Translations under genes and position numbers: made by a program | Source of the DNA: Gardnerella kenyensis | GTDB lineage: Bacteria > Actinomycetota > Actinomycetes > Actinomycetales > Bifidobacteriaceae | Direction of reading: 5' to 3' | DNA: 35,373 bases | NCBI GenBank assembly: GCA_003585735.1 | Contig: NQOH01000005.1 | Location: 10,008-45,380 of the forward strand | The notes under the pieces: generated by a model | What the model saw: the letters and a program-made list of their open reading frames with translations, nothing else | Told to the model about the DNA's origin: nothing | The model's database searches: none | Shown here: one piece after another, positions 8,704 to 15,779 of the stretch | Numbering within the stretch: the first letter of the stretch is position 1 | Layout: every line of letters begins with the position of its first letter

Positions 8704-10038
8704 GTGACTGAAATCACCGCTCTAACTGATGAAGCATTGCAGGGTTTGCGTGAGGATTTTGAAGCAAATCCATTGAACCGTTTGGCTATGAATGGTGTGA
8801 CTGCTGCTGGAATTGATAAGTTTGCGCGTAACTATGATCGCGCGCGCTTGTTGCAGCGTCGTTTTTCCACGATTGTTGACAACGGCGACGCTACGCATCA
8901 GGATCGTTCTGGCCGTTGCTGGCTGTTTAGCTCGTTGAACGTGGCTCGTTTTATTGCGAAGAAGTCCCTCGGCTTGAAGGAGTTTGAGTTTTCGCAGAAC
9001 TATGCCATGTATTATGACAAGCTTGAGCGCGTGAACTATTTCTTGAAGGATGTTGCCGCTTTGGTGCGTGCAGGGGAGCCTTCGGATTCTCGCTTGATTC
9101 AGCATTTGTTGCATGATGTTATGGGCGATGGCGGCCAGTGGACCATGGCTATGAACGTGTACAAGAAGTATGGTGCTGTTCCTAAGGATTTGTTCCCGGA
9201 GACTGCTTCTTCTAAGAATACGGGCGCTATGAATACGCAGTTGCGTGCGCTTTTGCATACTGCTGTGGCTCATATGTATGCGAATGCTACTGAAATTGAT
9301 GAGATTATTGCGGATGCTACTGCTGCAGGCCATAGGATTTTGACGATTCACTTGGGTGAGCCGCCTAAGAGCTTTGATTGGGAGTGGACTGATAGCGACG
9401 GCAAGTTCCATCGTGACGGTGAGATTACGCCTGTTGAGTTCTGGAAGAAGTATGTGAATGCGGGCCTTGAGGATTACGTGTGCTTGGTTGATGATCCTCG
9501 CGCTGAGCATCCAAAGGGCAAGAAGATTGCTATTGAGCACTTGGGTAATGTTGCAGGCGGAGACGCAACCGAGTATTTGAACGTGCCAAACCAGTTTATG
9601 AAGGATTGCGTGCGTAAGATTTTGGTTGAGAAGGGCATTCCAGTTTGGTTTGGTGCTGACTGCCATCCTATGATGGATCGCGAGAATGGCGCTTGGGCTA
9701 CGGATTTGTTCGAGTATGGCCGAGTTTATGGCGTTGATTTTGATTTGGATAAGGAAGCGCGTGTGCGTTTTGCTGATTCTGCGATGAATCATGCTATGGC
9801 TTTTGCTGGTGTGGATGTTGCTGATGATGGCACGACTACTCGTCGTTGGCGCGTTGAGAACTCTTGGGGCACTGATATTGCGGATAAGGGTTACTTTACG
9901 ATGAGTGACGACTGGTTTACTGAGTACGTGTATGAAGTTGCGGTTCCAAAGAATATGCTTCCGGAAGAATATCGCAAGGCCCTAGAAGAGCCAGCAATTG
10001 TATTACCGGCATGGGATCCAATGGGCGCTTTGGCCTAG
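8704..10038 (+). CDS. pepC: Aminopeptidase C (bleomycin hydrolase family, C1B)
   Basis: A 444-residue cysteine aminopeptidase acting in the cytoplasm on peptide N-termini; family length is about 440-450. The GTG start follows AGGAAAGG. The catalytic residues are in place: Gln66 and Cys72 in HQDRSGRCWLFSSLN, His363 in MNHAMAFAGVD, and Asn386 in VENSWGTD. The C-terminus LPAWDPMGALA is that of ordinary PepC proteins and is important for the exopeptidase trimming role in this family. The stop codon TAG (10036-10038) lies inside the first hairpin of the downstream array, so the last four codons are part of a structured repeat. Codon use is richer in GC than in the neighbours, fitting a well-expressed gene. 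Confidence 0.96.
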   Translation: MTEITALTDEALQGLREDFEANPLNRLAMNGVTAAGIDKFARNYDRARLLQRRFSTIVDNGDATHQDRSGRCWLFSSLNVARFIAKKSLGLKEFEFSQNYAMYYDKLERVNYFLKDVAALVRAGEPSDSRLIQHLLHDVMGDGGQWTMAMNVYKKYGAVPKDLFPETASSKNTGAMNTQLRALLHTAVAHMYANATEIDEIIADATAAGHRILTIHLGEPPKSFDWEWTDSDGKFHRDGEITPVEFWKKYVNAGLEDYVCLVDDPRAEHPKGKKIAIEHLGNVAGGDATEYLNVPNQFMKDCVRKILVEKGIPVWFGADCHPMMDRENGAWATDLFEYGRVYGVDFDLDKEARVRFADSAMNHAMAFAGVDVADDGTTTRRWRVENSWGTDIADKGYFTMSDDWFTEYVYEVAVPKNMLPEEYRKALEEPAIVLPAWDPMGALA

Positions 10039-10075
10039 GCTAATTTCACAGGGAAATTAGCCTACTCCAAAGCGC
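10025..10075. repeat. Hairpin A, copy 1 (overlaps the pepC 3' end)
   Basis: GCGCTTTGG pairs with CCAAAGCGC, then after a 2-by-2 internal loop TAGGCTAATTTC pairs with GAAATTAGCCTA around the loop ACAGG: 21 base pairs. The pepC stop codon is the first three bases of the inner stem. No T run follows. Confidence 0.9.
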
Positions 10076-10123
10076 CGCGCTTGCTCAAAGTTGGAAGTCC
10101 AGTGGACTTCCAACGCAAGCGCG
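10076..10123. repeat. Hairpin B, copy 1
   Basis: Outer stem CGCGCTTGC with GCAAGCGCG; inner stem TTGGAAGTCCA with TGGACTTCCAA around a single G. It abuts hairpin A directly. Confidence 0.9.
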
Positions 10124-10124
10124 G

Positions 10125-10170
10125 CGGCTTGTGCCGGTAAACGGCACAAGCCGACCACACCAAATGTGGT
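10125..10170. repeat. C module 1
   Basis: A 12-bp stem CGGCTTGTGCCG with its complement around the loop GTAAA (10125-10153), then ACCACA and TGTGGT around CCAAA (10154-10170). Confidence 0.88.
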
Positions 10171-10191
10171 GGACTCTCTGCGCGAGTTCGG

Positions 10192-10235
10192 CGGTGCGCG
10201 TTCTAAAAACGCGCACCGACCACACCAAGCGTGGT
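10192..10235. repeat. C module 2, with T-rich tail
   Basis: An 11-bp stem CGGTGCGCGTT with its complement around CTAAA (10192-10218), then ACCAC and GTGGT (10219-10235). The bases that follow include a run of six T (10245-10250), so this is the one place in the array that resembles an intrinsic terminator, plausibly serving pepC. Confidence 0.85.
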
Positions 10236-10264
10236 TGTGTTTAGTTTTTTGTTGCGTTTCGTGT

Positions 10265-10315
10265 GCGCTTTGGCCTAGGCTAATTTCACAGGGAAATTAG
10301 CCTACTCCAAAGCGC
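10265..10315. repeat. Hairpin A, copy 2
   Basis: Base-for-base identical to copy 1 (the identity continues into hairpin B up to 10333). This copy repeats the last bases of the pepC coding sequence and its stop codon out of context. Confidence 0.9.
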
Positions 10316-10363
10316 CGCGCTTGCTCAAAGTTGAAAGCACGGTGTGCTTTCAACGCAAGCGCG
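10316..10363. repeat. Hairpin B, copy 2 with compensatory changes
   Basis: Same outer stem as copy 1. The inner stem is TTGAAAGCAC with GTGCTTTCAA. Compared with copy 1, three base pairs are changed on both sides (G-C to A-T, T-A to C-G, C-G to A-T) and a fourth is now a G-T pair. Confidence 0.9.
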
Positions 10364-10364
10364 G

Positions 10365-10416
10365 CGGTGTTCGCGTCTTTATTTAAGACGCGAACACCGG
10401 CCACATCAAATGTGGT
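10365..10416. repeat. C module 3
   Basis: A 15-bp stem CGGTGTTCGCGTCTT with its complement around TATTT (10365-10399), then GCCACA and TGTGGT around TCAAA (10400-10416). Confidence 0.88.
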
Positions 10417-10438
10417 TTTGCTTTCAACGCGAGTTCGG

Positions 10439-10490
10439 CGGTGTTTGCATCTTGAATAAAGATGCAAACACCGACCACACTCAATGTGGT
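10439..10490. repeat. C module 4
   Basis: A 15-bp stem CGGTGTTTGCATCTT with its complement around GAATA (10439-10473), then ACCACA and TGTGGT around CTCAA. Against module 3 two pairs are changed, each compensated on the other strand. Confidence 0.88.
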
Positions 10491-10496
10491 AATTCC

Positions 10497-10522
10497 CACA
10501 GGTATCTCCATATGATACTGTG
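10497..10522. promoter_or_regulatory. Dyad over a possible -10 upstream of the DAHP synthase operon
   Basis: CACAG-TATC (with one bulged G) faces GATACTGTG about 80 bases before the first DAHP synthase start. It overlaps TATGAT (10511-10516), a plausible -10 hexamer, though no good -35 is seen. It could be an operator; the regulator is unknown. Confidence 0.3.
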
Positions 10523-10600
10523 AATATGTTTAGAAGCATAAACATTTGTTTGTAATTAGTAGATATTGCTCGTATTGCTACTGTAAGAGGATTAATACGG

Positions 10601-11749
10601 ATGGAGAGTATTCATAACACTAGTAATAACGCATCTTGCGCTACTTTGCAGCTAGATAGTAGTGCTGTGTTTCCGGAAACAGTAGATGTGAATATTCGTC
10701 AGCTTGATCCTATTCCAGCTCCTCGCGAATTTATACAAACAATGCCAATTGCTCCTGAAATTAGTTCTTTAGTGTTAAAATCTCGCCAAGAAATTCGCGA
10801 TATTTTGCACGGCACAAGCGATCGTTTGCTCGTAATTGTAGGTCCTTGCTCTATTCACGACCCAAAGGCGGCTCATGAATATGCTCAAAAATTATCTGAA
10901 GTTGCTAAAGATTTAAGCGATCAGCTGATGATTGTGATGCGCGTTTACTTCGAAAAGCCGCGCACAACTGTTGGATGGAAGGGCTTAATTAACGATCCTG
11001 ATTTAGACGGCAGGTTTAATATTCGAAAAGGTATGGGTTTAGCTCGTTCAATTCTTTTGGATGTTTTGCAGCTTGGTCTGCCTACCGCTACGGAATGGCT
11101 TGATCCTATTACTCCGCAGTATTTATGCGATTTAGTTAGTTGGGGTGCAATCGGCGCTCGCAATACTGAATCTCAAGTTCATCGCGAGCTTGCCAGCGGT
11201 CTTTCTATGCCTGTTGGCTTTAAGAATGCTACGGATGGTTCTATTAAAGCAGCAGCTGATTCTTGTTACACGGCTAGTTTTGAGCATCATTTTCTTTCTA
11301 TTAATCTTGACGGTAGTGTTATTTCTGCCGAAACAAAAGGTAATCTCGATTGCCATATTGTGTTGCGTGGATCTAATAAAGGCCCTAATTATGATGCAGA
11401 ATCTGTAAAATCTGCGTTGCAAGCTCTTGATTCTTACGATAAACATGCCCAGCAAAGTATGTGCACTAAGGGCATTATTATTGACGCTGCTCACGGAAAT
11501 TGCGGCAAGAATGAAATTCGTGAAGCTCAAGTAGTTCAGAATATTGCAGAGCGCATAGCTAAGGGCGAGCGCGGAGTCTATGGCGTTATGATGGAAAGCT
11601 TCTTAAAGGGTGGACATCAAGCTCCTGCTCCTTTAAGCGAGCTTGAGTACGGAAAATCTATAACTGATTCTTGCATTTCTTGGAATTCTACTAAAGAATT
11701 GTTGTATACTTTAGCTCAAGCCGTTACGTCTAGGCGTAATTTAGCGTAA
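10601..11749 (+). CDS. 3-deoxy-7-phosphoheptulonate (DAHP) synthase, first of two
   Basis: A 382-residue class I DAHP synthase (AroFGH type) that joins phosphoenolpyruvate and erythrose-4-phosphate at the entry of the shikimate pathway. The start ATG has AGAGGA upstream. Conserved segments: LLVIVGPCSIHDPKAA (about 85), MRVYFEKPRTTVGWKGL (about 113), SWGAIGARNTESQVHRELAS (about 180), GFKNATDG, the metal-binding HIVLRG and DAAHGNCGK regions, and MMESFLKGG near 330. The N-terminal about 60 residues correspond to the segment that carries allosteric control by aromatic amino acids in this class. Codon use is clearly more AT-rich than in the paralogue 24 bases downstream. Which amino acid inhibits it cannot be read from the sequence. 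Confidence 0.95.
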   Translation: MESIHNTSNNASCATLQLDSSAVFPETVDVNIRQLDPIPAPREFIQTMPIAPEISSLVLKSRQEIRDILHGTSDRLLVIVGPCSIHDPKAAHEYAQKLSEVAKDLSDQLMIVMRVYFEKPRTTVGWKGLINDPDLDGRFNIRKGMGLARSILLDVLQLGLPTATEWLDPITPQYLCDLVSWGAIGARNTESQVHRELASGLSMPVGFKNATDGSIKAAADSCYTASFEHHFLSINLDGSVISAETKGNLDCHIVLRGSNKGPNYDAESVKSALQALDSYDKHAQQSMCTKGIIIDAAHGNCGKNEIREAQVVQNIAERIAKGERGVYGVMMESFLKGGHQAPAPLSELEYGKSITDSCISWNSTKELLYTLAQAVTSRRNLA

Positions 11750-11773
11750 TTTATTTAGAATTGGGTGGGTTTT

Positions 11774-12952
11774 ATGCAAGCTCAAGATCAAAAAGATGCT
11801 CAGTCTGTACGTCGTGCTGTTGAGGAGGGGCGCAACCCTCTTAACTCTGCGAAGTTCCAGCGCTGGGAGGACCAGGTTGGTGTGGATCGCATTATCAACC
11901 GCCGCGTGCTTGAGCTTGAGCCGCTTCCAACTCCTGCTCAGGTGCTTGGCGAGTTGCCGTTGTCGCCGTATGCGCAGGATATTGTTGCTGAGTCTCGCGA
12001 TGAGATTCGTGGCTGTTTGAATGGCGACGATGATCGCTTGCTGGTTATTGTTGGCCCGTGTTCGGTGCATGATCCTAAGGCTGCTCTTGATTATGCGAGT
12101 CGTTTGGCCAAGTTGCGTTCGGAGCTTGAAGATGAGCTTCTTATTGTTATGCGCGTGTATTTTGAAAAGCCGCGCACGGCTCTTGGCTGGAAGGGTTTGA
12201 TTAACGACCCAGATATTGACGGAACGCATGATATTCATAAGGGTTTGCTTCTTGCGCGTAAGACTTTGCTCGGTGTGTTGGATACTGGTTTGGCTGCTGC
12301 TACTGAGTTTTTGGAGCCGACTAGCCCTCAGTTTATTGCGGATGCTGTGAGTTGGGGCGCGATTGGTGCGCGTAATACTGAGTCTCAGATTCATCGTCAG
12401 CTTGCTAGTGGTCTTTCTATGCCGGTTGGTTTTAAGAATGCTACTGATGGTTCTGTTTCTGCGGCTGTGAATGGTTGCTTGACTGCAAGCCAGCATCATA
12501 CGTTCTTTGGTATTGATCATCTTGGTCGCGCTTGTGCTGTGCAGACTCTTGGCAACCCGGATTGCCACGTGGTTTTGCGCGGTTCTAGTAAGGGCCCGAA
12601 TTATGATGCTGCGTCGGTTGCTTCTGCTGTTGCTTCGATTCGTTTGCGTTTGGGCACTGGTTGCGTGGCTTCTAACGGAGTGGTTGTGGATTGTTCGCAC
12701 GGTAATTCTGGCAAGGATGAGCATCGTCAGATTGAGGTTGTGCGCGAGATTGCGGATCGTTTGGCTGCTGGCGAGCAGGGCATTAAGGGCGTTATGATGG
12801 AAAGCTTCTTGCAGGGCGGAAGCCAGGATCCTGCTCCTTTGAGTGAGCTTGAATACGGCAAGTCTATTACGGATCGTTGTATTTCTTGGGAAGATACTGC
12901 CGATTTGCTAAGAACTTTAGCTAAATCTGTTGCAACACGCCGTAGAGATTAG
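11774..12952 (+). CDS. 3-deoxy-7-phosphoheptulonate (DAHP) synthase, second of two
   Basis: A 392-residue paralogue of the preceding gene with the same catalytic blocks: LLVIVGPCSVHDPKAA, MRVYFEKPRTALGWKGL, SWGAIGARNTESQIHRQLAS, GFKNATDGS, DCSHGNSGKDE and MMESFLQGGSQ. ATG 11774 is preferred (GGGTGGG just upstream); a GTG three codons earlier is in frame. The two proteins agree over most catalytic segments and differ mostly at the N-terminus and in the inserts, consistent with distinct feedback inhibition, as with AroF, AroG and AroH in enterobacteria. Codon use is more GC-rich than in the first copy. It is probably co-transcribed with the first. Confidence 0.95.
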   Translation: MQAQDQKDAQSVRRAVEEGRNPLNSAKFQRWEDQVGVDRIINRRVLELEPLPTPAQVLGELPLSPYAQDIVAESRDEIRGCLNGDDDRLLVIVGPCSVHDPKAALDYASRLAKLRSELEDELLIVMRVYFEKPRTALGWKGLINDPDIDGTHDIHKGLLLARKTLLGVLDTGLAAATEFLEPTSPQFIADAVSWGAIGARNTESQIHRQLASGLSMPVGFKNATDGSVSAAVNGCLTASQHHTFFGIDHLGRACAVQTLGNPDCHVVLRGSSKGPNYDAASVASAVASIRLRLGTGCVASNGVVVDCSHGNSGKDEHRQIEVVREIADRLAAGEQGIKGVMMESFLQGGSQDPAPLSELEYGKSITDRCISWEDTADLLRTLAKSVATRRRD

Positions 12953-13059
12953 AGATTGTAGTAATATAGTCCCAATTTACTTCTGCTCGGCTTATATTCC
13001 TTACTGTATTTGCCGCCTATTTTTTGCATTATATTTTGCGTACAAGGGAGTGTGTTGAA

Positions 13060-13551
13060 ATGTATAACAAAGACTTGAATAAAGCAAATAAAGCAGATAA
13101 ATCGAATAAAGGTTTTATGTGTAAGGCGCTACCAGTGGTGCGTTATGTGTTGTTTGCTTTGATTGCAACTGGTGTTATTTTGCTTGCTTTTGCGTGGTAT
13201 CGTGGCACGCATAGTGCTGGGTATACGCTTGTTGAGTTTTCTGCTTTGTGGTTTAGTGCTTTTATGCCGTTTGTAACTGGAATTGCTCTGCTTGTTTTTG
13301 CTCGCGGATGGCGTCGTATTGTTGGCACTTTAGTTTGTGTGTTGCTTATAGCTGGATATTTCGCTTTTCTTGCTTTGCAGGATCAAATTATTGCGTTTTT
13401 CAATGTTCCTGTTGTGAATCCTTGGTTTGATTTTACGTGCGGAGCATTGCTGAATATTGCTACTTTAACTTTTGTTATTATGACTTTAGTATGCGTGTTT
13501 TTGGTTAAGAATAACGATAAATGCGTAAGTAGCGAAGTGAAAAAAGGATGA
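13060..13551 (+). CDS. Small four-helix membrane protein of unknown function
   Basis: A 163-residue protein from ATG 13060, preceded by GGGAG (13046-13050). A short Lys/Asn-rich cytosolic start is followed by four hydrophobic segments (about 29-50, 65-87, 92-113 and 124-150). No family is recognised. The stop is 6 bases before the nucleosidase start, so the two genes form a tight operon. Confidence 0.82.
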   Translation: MYNKDLNKANKADKSNKGFMCKALPVVRYVLFALIATGVILLAFAWYRGTHSAGYTLVEFSALWFSAFMPFVTGIALLVFARGWRRIVGTLVCVLLIAGYFAFLALQDQIIAFFNVPVVNPWFDFTCGALLNIATLTFVIMTLVCVFLVKNNDKCVSSEVKKG

Positions 13552-13557
13552 TTCTTA

Positions 13558-14283
13558 ATGTCTAATACTGAAAAACTTGCGGAAACTGATATTACTAAAG
13601 TTGCTATTGTTGGCGCTTTAGAGGAGGAAGTTGCGCATATTGCTAGCGCGCTTGAAAACGTGACTCACGATAAGTCTGCAAGTCTTGACGTATCTTGCGG
13701 CACTCTTGATTCGGCGAATGGCAGCAAAATCGAAGTCGCAGCTACGGTTGGCGGAATGGGCTTAGTAAATGCTGCTGCAACTGTGCAATATCTTATTGAC
13801 GCATACAATCCTCAAGCCGTAATTTTTTCTGGAATTGCAGGAAATCTTAATAAAAATTTGCATACGAACGATGTTGTTCTTGGAAAAACTGTAAAATATC
13901 TCGATACTGATATGCGTTTAATTGGTCAGTGGAAGCCGTTTGCAAGTGAGTTTCATTCGGATGATTATCTTCTTAAAGTAGCTAGCAAAGTGCTTACTGA
14001 TATGAAAATCACGCATATTGCTGGAACAATTGCGTCCGGCGGATATTTCGTTGATTCGCCAGAAAAAGTTGCGGAAGTAATAGAAGCTACTAAAGCCGAT
14101 GCTGTAGAAATGGAAGGCGCGGCCGTGTTGCATGTGGCTGCTCGCAACGATGTTCCTGCGCTTATTGTGCGTGCAATGAGCGATAATGCAGACACAAAAT
14201 ACGAGGATTTTCACACTTTTGATATTTCCGAATATGCGGATACTGCTGCAAAAATTACTGTAAATATTCTTCGCAATTTATAG
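13558..14283 (+). CDS. mtnN: 5'-methylthioadenosine/S-adenosylhomocysteine nucleosidase
   Basis: A 241-residue MTA/SAH nucleosidase, cleaving the glycosidic bond of methylthioadenosine and S-adenosylhomocysteine in methyl-group recycling. Visible marks: VAIVGALEEEVAHI at the N-terminus (catalytic Glu of the family), GGMGLVNAAATVQYLID near 65, IFSGIAGNLN near 85, VEMEGAAVLHVAA near 182 (ribose-binding Glu) and VRAMSDNAD near 203 (catalytic Asp). The ATG follows AAAAAAGGA. Length fits the family (about 230). Translational coupling to the small membrane protein upstream is likely. Confidence 0.92.
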   Translation: MSNTEKLAETDITKVAIVGALEEEVAHIASALENVTHDKSASLDVSCGTLDSANGSKIEVAATVGGMGLVNAAATVQYLIDAYNPQAVIFSGIAGNLNKNLHTNDVVLGKTVKYLDTDMRLIGQWKPFASEFHSDDYLLKVASKVLTDMKITHIAGTIASGGYFVDSPEKVAEVIEATKADAVEMEGAAVLHVAARNDVPALIVRAMSDNADTKYEDFHTFDISEYADTAAKITVNILRNL

Positions 14284-14379
14284 CATTTCGACACGCTGAT
14301 GTGGTCGCCGACCCTCATTTTGCTTAAGTCGCGCAATCTCTAGCGCCAAATACCGCCATTTTTAGTACCCACTTTGTTT

Positions 14380-14408
14380 TTGCCGGTGCGGTTTAACCCA
14401 CCTATTTA
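14380..14408 (+). promoter_or_regulatory. Candidate promoter of the pst operon
   Basis: TTGCCG (14380-14385), a 17-base spacer containing GGTTTAACC, then TATTTA (14403-14408), about 128 bases before the chosen pstS start. The spacer could hold a phosphate-regulator site, but no established Pho-box consensus is clearly matched. Confidence 0.4.
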
Positions 14409-14535
14409 TGATGATTGCGTTAATAAAAAAAGATAGGGATTAATTAAAAGAATGCGCCCAATTCGCAAATATGGCTATAGGAACGCGAAAATGTGGTGGG
14501 GCGCAAGGCAATTCTTCGCGAAAGGAAAGAAGAAT

Positions 14536-15717
14536 ATGCGTAACAATATGAATAAGTCAAATATGAATAAATTTAATATGAATAAAAGCGCACTTAAGTT
14601 CCGTAGCATTGCTGCGGCAGTGCTCACTTTCGGCTTATGCGCAACTTGCGCTGCTTGCGGCGACAACGTTCCTGCAGACAACAACAACGCAACTGGCGCA
14701 CAGAATGCAAAAATTTCCGGAAACTTCCAAGGCTCTGGCGCTTCTTCGCAGCAGGTTGCAGTAGAAGCGTGGATTGCAGGATTTCAATCAAAAAACAACG
14801 GTGTAAAAATCGCTTATAATCCAACAGGCTCTGGCGCAGGAGTTACAACATTTATGACTGGTGCTACGGCTTGGGCTGGTTCGGACAAGCCTTTGAGTGA
14901 CGACGAGGTAGAAAAGTCAAAGTCGGTTTGCGCAAATGGCACTACAGCTTTCGACGTTCCAGTATACGTATCTCCAATCGCTGTAATCTTTAATCTAAAA
15001 GGCGTTTCGGATGCTGGAAAACACATAAATATGGACGCTTCTACAATTGCTAAAATTTTCGACGGCAAGATTACGCGCTGGAATGACGACGCAATTAAAT
15101 CGCAAAATCCTAAGCTAAAGCTTCCAGACACTCCAATTACGGTTGTTCACCGCTCCGATAAGTCCGGCACAACGCAGAACTTCTTAAGCTATGTGAAGGA
15201 TGCAGCTCCGGACGATTGGTCGCATGATCTTTCTGAAAACTGGCCAAATAGCGTCGGTCAAGGCGCAAAAGGCACTTCCGGTGTTGTGTCAACAGTTCGA
15301 ATGGCTGACGGTGCTATTGGCTACGCTGATTTTTCGCAAGTTGGAAAGCTCGGCACTGTTGCTGTGAAGGTGGGGGATACTTATAATGAGATTTCTCCTG
15401 AAGCAGCTTCGCAAACTTTGGCTGATTCCGAGATTGATTCTGATATTTCGGCAAAATATCCTAACCGCGTTGTTATGAAAATTAATCATAATACGCAAAC
15501 TAAGGGCGCTTATCCGATTGTGCTGGTTTCTTACGATATTTCTTGCCCGGTTTATAAGGATTCGGGAACTGCTCAGTTTGTGAAGTCTTGGCTTAGCTAC
15601 GTAACTAGCGCAGAAGGTCAGAATGCTGCTTCCTCTGCTGCTGGAACGGCTCCGCTTCCGCAAAATTTGGTTGGCAAAATTAACAAGTCAATTAATACAA
15701 TAAAAATCGGAAAGTAA
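14536..15717 (+). CDS. pstS: Phosphate ABC transporter substrate-binding lipoprotein
   Basis: A 393-residue PstS from ATG 14536, set 5 bases after AAAGGAAAGA. The N-terminus is odd: three MNK units in a row give in-frame ATGs at 14548, 14563 and 14578. A hydrophobic segment then leads to TCAACGDN, where the Cys is the likely lipidation site although the -3 residue is not canonical. The phosphate-binding family is clear from GSGAGVTTFMTGATAWAGSD (about 90), IYVSPIAVIFNLKGV-type core, ITRWNDDAIK (about 175), HRSDKSGTTQNFL (about 200) and KGTSGVVSTV (about 245). It binds phosphate outside the membrane and hands it to PstCA. First gene of pstSCAB; no phoU is adjacent. Confidence 0.95.
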   Translation: MRNNMNKSNMNKFNMNKSALKFRSIAAAVLTFGLCATCAACGDNVPADNNNATGAQNAKISGNFQGSGASSQQVAVEAWIAGFQSKNNGVKIAYNPTGSGAGVTTFMTGATAWAGSDKPLSDDEVEKSKSVCANGTTAFDVPVYVSPIAVIFNLKGVSDAGKHINMDASTIAKIFDGKITRWNDDAIKSQNPKLKLPDTPITVVHRSDKSGTTQNFLSYVKDAAPDDWSHDLSENWPNSVGQGAKGTSGVVSTVRMADGAIGYADFSQVGKLGTVAVKVGDTYNEISPEAASQTLADSEIDSDISAKYPNRVVMKINHNTQTKGAYPIVLVSYDISCPVYKDSGTAQFVKSWLSYVTSAEGQNAASSAAGTAPLPQNLVGKINKSINTIKIGK

Positions 15718-15740
15718 AAATAAAAAGTAAAAACTTTTCG

Positions 15741-15767
15741 TAACTGATATTATAAAAATATTAGTTA
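15741..15767 (+). other. Intercistronic hairpin between pstS and pstC
   Basis: TAACTGATATT pairs with AATATTAGTTA over 11 bp (one G-T pair) around a five-base loop. No T run follows and the pstC ribosome site comes right behind. Such stems commonly protect the 3' end of the abundant binding-protein message, giving more PstS than permease. Confidence 0.6.
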
Positions 15768-15779
15768 AAAGGAGCATGA

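Larger units (their letters stand above)
10025..10490. repeat. Two-unit array of covarying hairpins (A-B-C-C, A-B-C-C) after pepC
   Basis: The 560 bases between pepC and the first DAHP synthase hold no credible gene. They contain two units set exactly 240 bases apart (10025-10235 and 10265-10490). Each unit has hairpin A, hairpin B and two C modules. A C module is a long stem with a five-base loop, opened by CGG and closed by CCG, followed by a short ACCACA...TGTGGT stem. The first 69 bases of the two units are identical, whereas the stems in B and C differ in sequence but stay perfectly or nearly perfectly paired. The block is clearly richer in GC than its surroundings. No transposase, integrase or CRISPR gene is nearby. 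What it does is unknown; mosaic REP/BIME-like element, RNA 3' structure or satellite are possible readings. Confidence 0.9.

Noticed and set aside
10025-10490. The hairpin array as a CRISPR or integron attC array
   Set aside because: Repeat units are few and large, there are no regular unique spacers, no cas genes, no integrase, and the attC core signatures (RYYYAAC/GTTRRRY) are not seen.
10091-10545. Open frames inside the hairpin array on both strands
   Set aside because: They run through palindromes, lack ribosome sites and code for composition typical of repeats.
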